Of a DNA stretch of 21,389 bases, positions 19,618-21,389 are shown one piece after another. The number at the start of each line of letters is the position of its first letter. Position 1 is the stretch's first letter. Origin of the DNA: a virus; IMG/VR virus record IMGVR_UViG_3300027754_000503, positions 1 to 21,389 of that record. The stretch is one strand, 5' to 3'. A program made the position numbers and the translations under genes. Under the pieces are notes generated by a model. The model had not been told where the DNA came from. It saw only the letters and a list, made by a program, of their open reading frames with translations, and made no database searches.

Positions 19618-20981
19618 TGTCCGCACAAGTAACAATCAGTCAACTCCCCACCGCTGGTGCAATTACTGGTAGTGAGCTTGTTCCTGTCGTCCAGAATGGC
19701 GTAACGGTACAGACTACAACTGGTGCTATCTCCGCATCCCCATCGCAGACCCAGACGTTCCTGACGGTAAACAACGAGCCTACGCTACCCAATAGCCGGT
19801 ACGTTGGTGTGACCAACGGTTTGGTCTTGACGGATGGCGGCGCTCAAGGGCTGTTCAACATCTCGACCACTGGGGCGTTGCTTTCGCTGAATAGCTCATC
19901 GACGGGCTTTCAAGTAAAGACTAATGGGTCAACCGTTGTTGGTAGGTCTATCACATCGTCTGGCGCTGGAGTTGGAATTACTAACGGTTCTGGTGTTGCT
20001 GGTAACCCGGTAATTGCTTTGACGGGCCAAATTGCTTCTTTGGCAAATTTGAGTGTTAATGGCATTCTTACTTTGGATACATCTGGAACCTTTGCGGCAA
20101 CCCAGATTCAAGGTACGGCAAACGAAATTGATGTTGCTAATGGAACGGCAATCAGCGGCTATCCAACAATTGGCCTTGCTGACAATCCGGTAATTCCCGG
20201 AACCGGGTCGATGAAAGTTCCTGTTGGGTCAACGGTTCTTCAGCCAATTGGATCACTTGGGGAGATGCGTTTCGATAGCACTACCGGCAACTTTGTTGGG
20301 TATACAAGCCTTGGCTGGCAACCATTTGCCGCTGGAAGTGGCGTAACGTCCATCAGCACGGGGCTAGGGCTTACCGGAGGGACTATAACGTCCACTGGCA
20401 CTATTTCGATGCTCAGTACCGACATTACGCTAGGTACTACCGTTGCATCGCTTGGAGCGACTGTTACGACCCTTGGTGGGCTTACGTCTGTTGCTGTAAC
20501 GCAGAATCCTACCAGCGCGTTGCAACTTGCAACCAAGCAGTACGTTGATGGGCTGCTTGTTTCGTACACCGCCGGGACAGGACTTACTCTTGTTGGGTCG
20601 CAGTTTAGCCTTACAAGTCCTGTTCTGGCTTCGCTTGGTGGGACTGGGCAGACGGCGTATACGGTGGGCGACATACTGTACGCCAGCACAGTTACTGACC
20701 TAGCTAAGTTGGCCGATGTCGCTGTCGGTAATGCGTTGATTTCTGGCGGCGTTGGGGTTGCCCCAAGCTATGGGAAGATTGGCCTTACAACACACGTATC
20801 TGGCACCCTTCCAATTGCCAGCGGCGGTACAAATGGCACGGCTTCGCCAACAGCAGGCGGGGCAATTTATGGAACCGGCACAGCATACGCAGTCACTGCG
20901 GCTGGAACGGCTGGGTATGTTTTAACATCAGCAGGGGCCAGCGCACCAACGTGGTCTGGCATCTCCGGAGGAACTTTCTAA
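19617..20981 (+). CDS. Tail fibre protein
   Basis: Probably a trimeric receptor-binding or connector fibre. The 454 residues are Gly/Ser/Thr/Val-rich with few charged or aromatic residues. The N-terminus VTISQLPTAGAITGSELVPV and VVQNGVTVQTTTGAI is the usual virion-attachment style. The shaft carries repeated short strands (GVTSISTGLGLTGGTITSTG), the fibre motif LQLATKQYVDGLL (about 302-314) and LGGTGQTAYTVGDILYAST (about 340-358), followed by LPIASGGTN and a short end. It lacks an obvious C-terminal chaperone or enzymatic domain. Host specificity cannot be told. It is coupled to both neighbours by TAATG overlaps, with GGAGG present before the next gene. Confidence 0.8.
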   Translation: MSAQVTISQLPTAGAITGSELVPVVQNGVTVQTTTGAISASPSQTQTFLTVNNEPTLPNSRYVGVTNGLVLTDGGAQGLFNISTTGALLSLNSSSTGFQVKTNGSTVVGRSITSSGAGVGITNGSGVAGNPVIALTGQIASLANLSVNGILTLDTSGTFAATQIQGTANEIDVANGTAISGYPTIGLADNPVIPGTGSMKVPVGSTVLQPIGSLGEMRFDSTTGNFVGYTSLGWQPFAAGSGVTSISTGLGLTGGTITSTGTISMLSTDITLGTTVASLGATVTTLGGLTSVAVTQNPTSALQLATKQYVDGLLVSYTAGTGLTLVGSQFSLTSPVLASLGGTGQTAYTVGDILYASTVTDLAKLADVAVGNALISGGVGVAPSYGKIGLTTHVSGTLPIASGGTNGTASPTAGGAIYGTGTAYAVTAAGTAGYVLTSAGASAPTWSGISGGTF

Positions 20982-21389
20982 TGTCTCAAGCAGGCTACAC
21001 CCCAATTTCGTTGTACTACAGCGCAACGACCACAAACGTTCCGCTTGCAGCCGACCTTGCTGCTGGCGAGTTGGCGCTCAATACCGCTGATGGCAAGCTG
21101 TTTTATAAGAACAGCAGCAACGTAGTGACGGTGCTGGCTACTGCTGCAAATGCAGTTAGTCCATTGGCTGTCCTCAACGGCGGAACTGGTGTCACGACAA
21201 GCACGGGTACGACCAATGTTGTCTTGAGCAACTCGCCTACGTTGGTGACTCCTGCCCTTGGGACTCCATCTGCTTTGGTCGGTACGAACATCACCGGCAC
21301 GGCGGCGGGCCTGACTGCCGGTAACGTGACCACCAATGCCAACCTGACCGGTGCCGTCACATCGGTTGGCAATGCAACGTCACTTGGTT
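20981..21389 (+). CDS. Second tail fibre protein (partial, runs off right edge)
   Basis: The start ATG overlaps the first fibre's stop by one base and has GGAGG twelve bases upstream. About 136 codons are visible with no stop. The start MSQAGYTPISLYYSATTTNV and the segment LAAGELALNTADGKLFYKNS are the classic beginning of fibre proteins in environmental phages. Repeated strands follow: LAVLNGGTGVTTSTGTTNVV, SNSPTLVTPALGTPSAL, NITGTAAGLTAGNVT and LTGAVTSVGNATSLG. These are trimeric beta-helix shaft repeats found in many tail fibres. The receptor-binding end lies beyond the window. Two fibre genes in tandem suggest a compound or alternative fibre. Confidence 0.85.
   Translation, partial: MSQAGYTPISLYYSATTTNVPLAADLAAGELALNTADGKLFYKNSSNVVTVLATAANAVSPLAVLNGGTGVTTSTGTTNVVLSNSPTLVTPALGTPSALVGTNITGTAAGLTAGNVTTNANLTGAVTSVGNATSLG

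Overview
This window is the left and central part of the structural gene block of a tailed dsDNA phage (class Caudoviricetes), most likely a short-tailed, P22-like podovirus. The evidence is a terminase pair, a very long portal protein with a C-terminal coiled coil, a scaffold, a major capsid protein, a P22 gp4-like head-to-tail adaptor and tail-fibre genes in the usual order, almost all on the plus strand. There is no integrase, repressor, tRNA, insertion sequence or CRISPR. Several small hypothetical proteins look like families common in uncultured aquatic phages. The host cannot be read from the sequence; Shine-Dalgarno sites and codon use suit a Gram-negative bacterium of moderate GC.

Layout. 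Positions 1-303 hold a UUCG hairpin and two tiny coupled ORFs, one a single-pass membrane peptide. Positions 304-542 are non-coding with nested inverted repeats. The small and large terminase genes follow (543-2553), then two small coupled genes (2587-2978). A giant 1768-residue gene (3012-8318) sits between terminase and portal. It contains two related modules: the first carries a PcfJ-like domain and the second a large domain I cannot name. It looks like a phage polyvalent protein that may be carried in the virion. A small antisense gene probably follows (8285-8506). The head module comes next: portal (8559-11090), two small genes, a GroES-like co-chaperonin (11395-11826), scaffold (11823-12734), a conserved unknown, a probable capsid accessory protein and the major capsid protein (13892-14806), closed by a strong intrinsic terminator. 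From 14875 to 18186 come small virion-associated proteins, two of them glycine-rich. The tail section starts at 18191 with the adaptor carrying an inserted discoidin-like domain, then a small zinc-finger-like protein and two tandem tail-fibre genes. The second fibre gene runs off the right edge.

How the genes work together. TerS and TerL package DNA through the portal into a shell assembled from scaffold and capsid protein. The co-chaperonin gene between portal and scaffold suggests that capsid folding needs a phage-adapted GroES. The gp4-like adaptor, the accessory proteins and the fibres complete the particle. Most neighbouring genes overlap or abut (ATGA, GTGA, TAATG), so translation is probably coupled.

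The most unusual signal is a short aromatic/Lys-x-x-Gly-Gly motif (forms such as YADGGSV, YATGGVV, YKKGGSV). It recurs in the giant protein and in two separate glycine-rich proteins downstream. It may be a shared address or docking tag for proteins carried in the virion, which is a hypothesis. No separate prohead protease is visible between portal and capsid genes, consistent with a P22-like assembly route.
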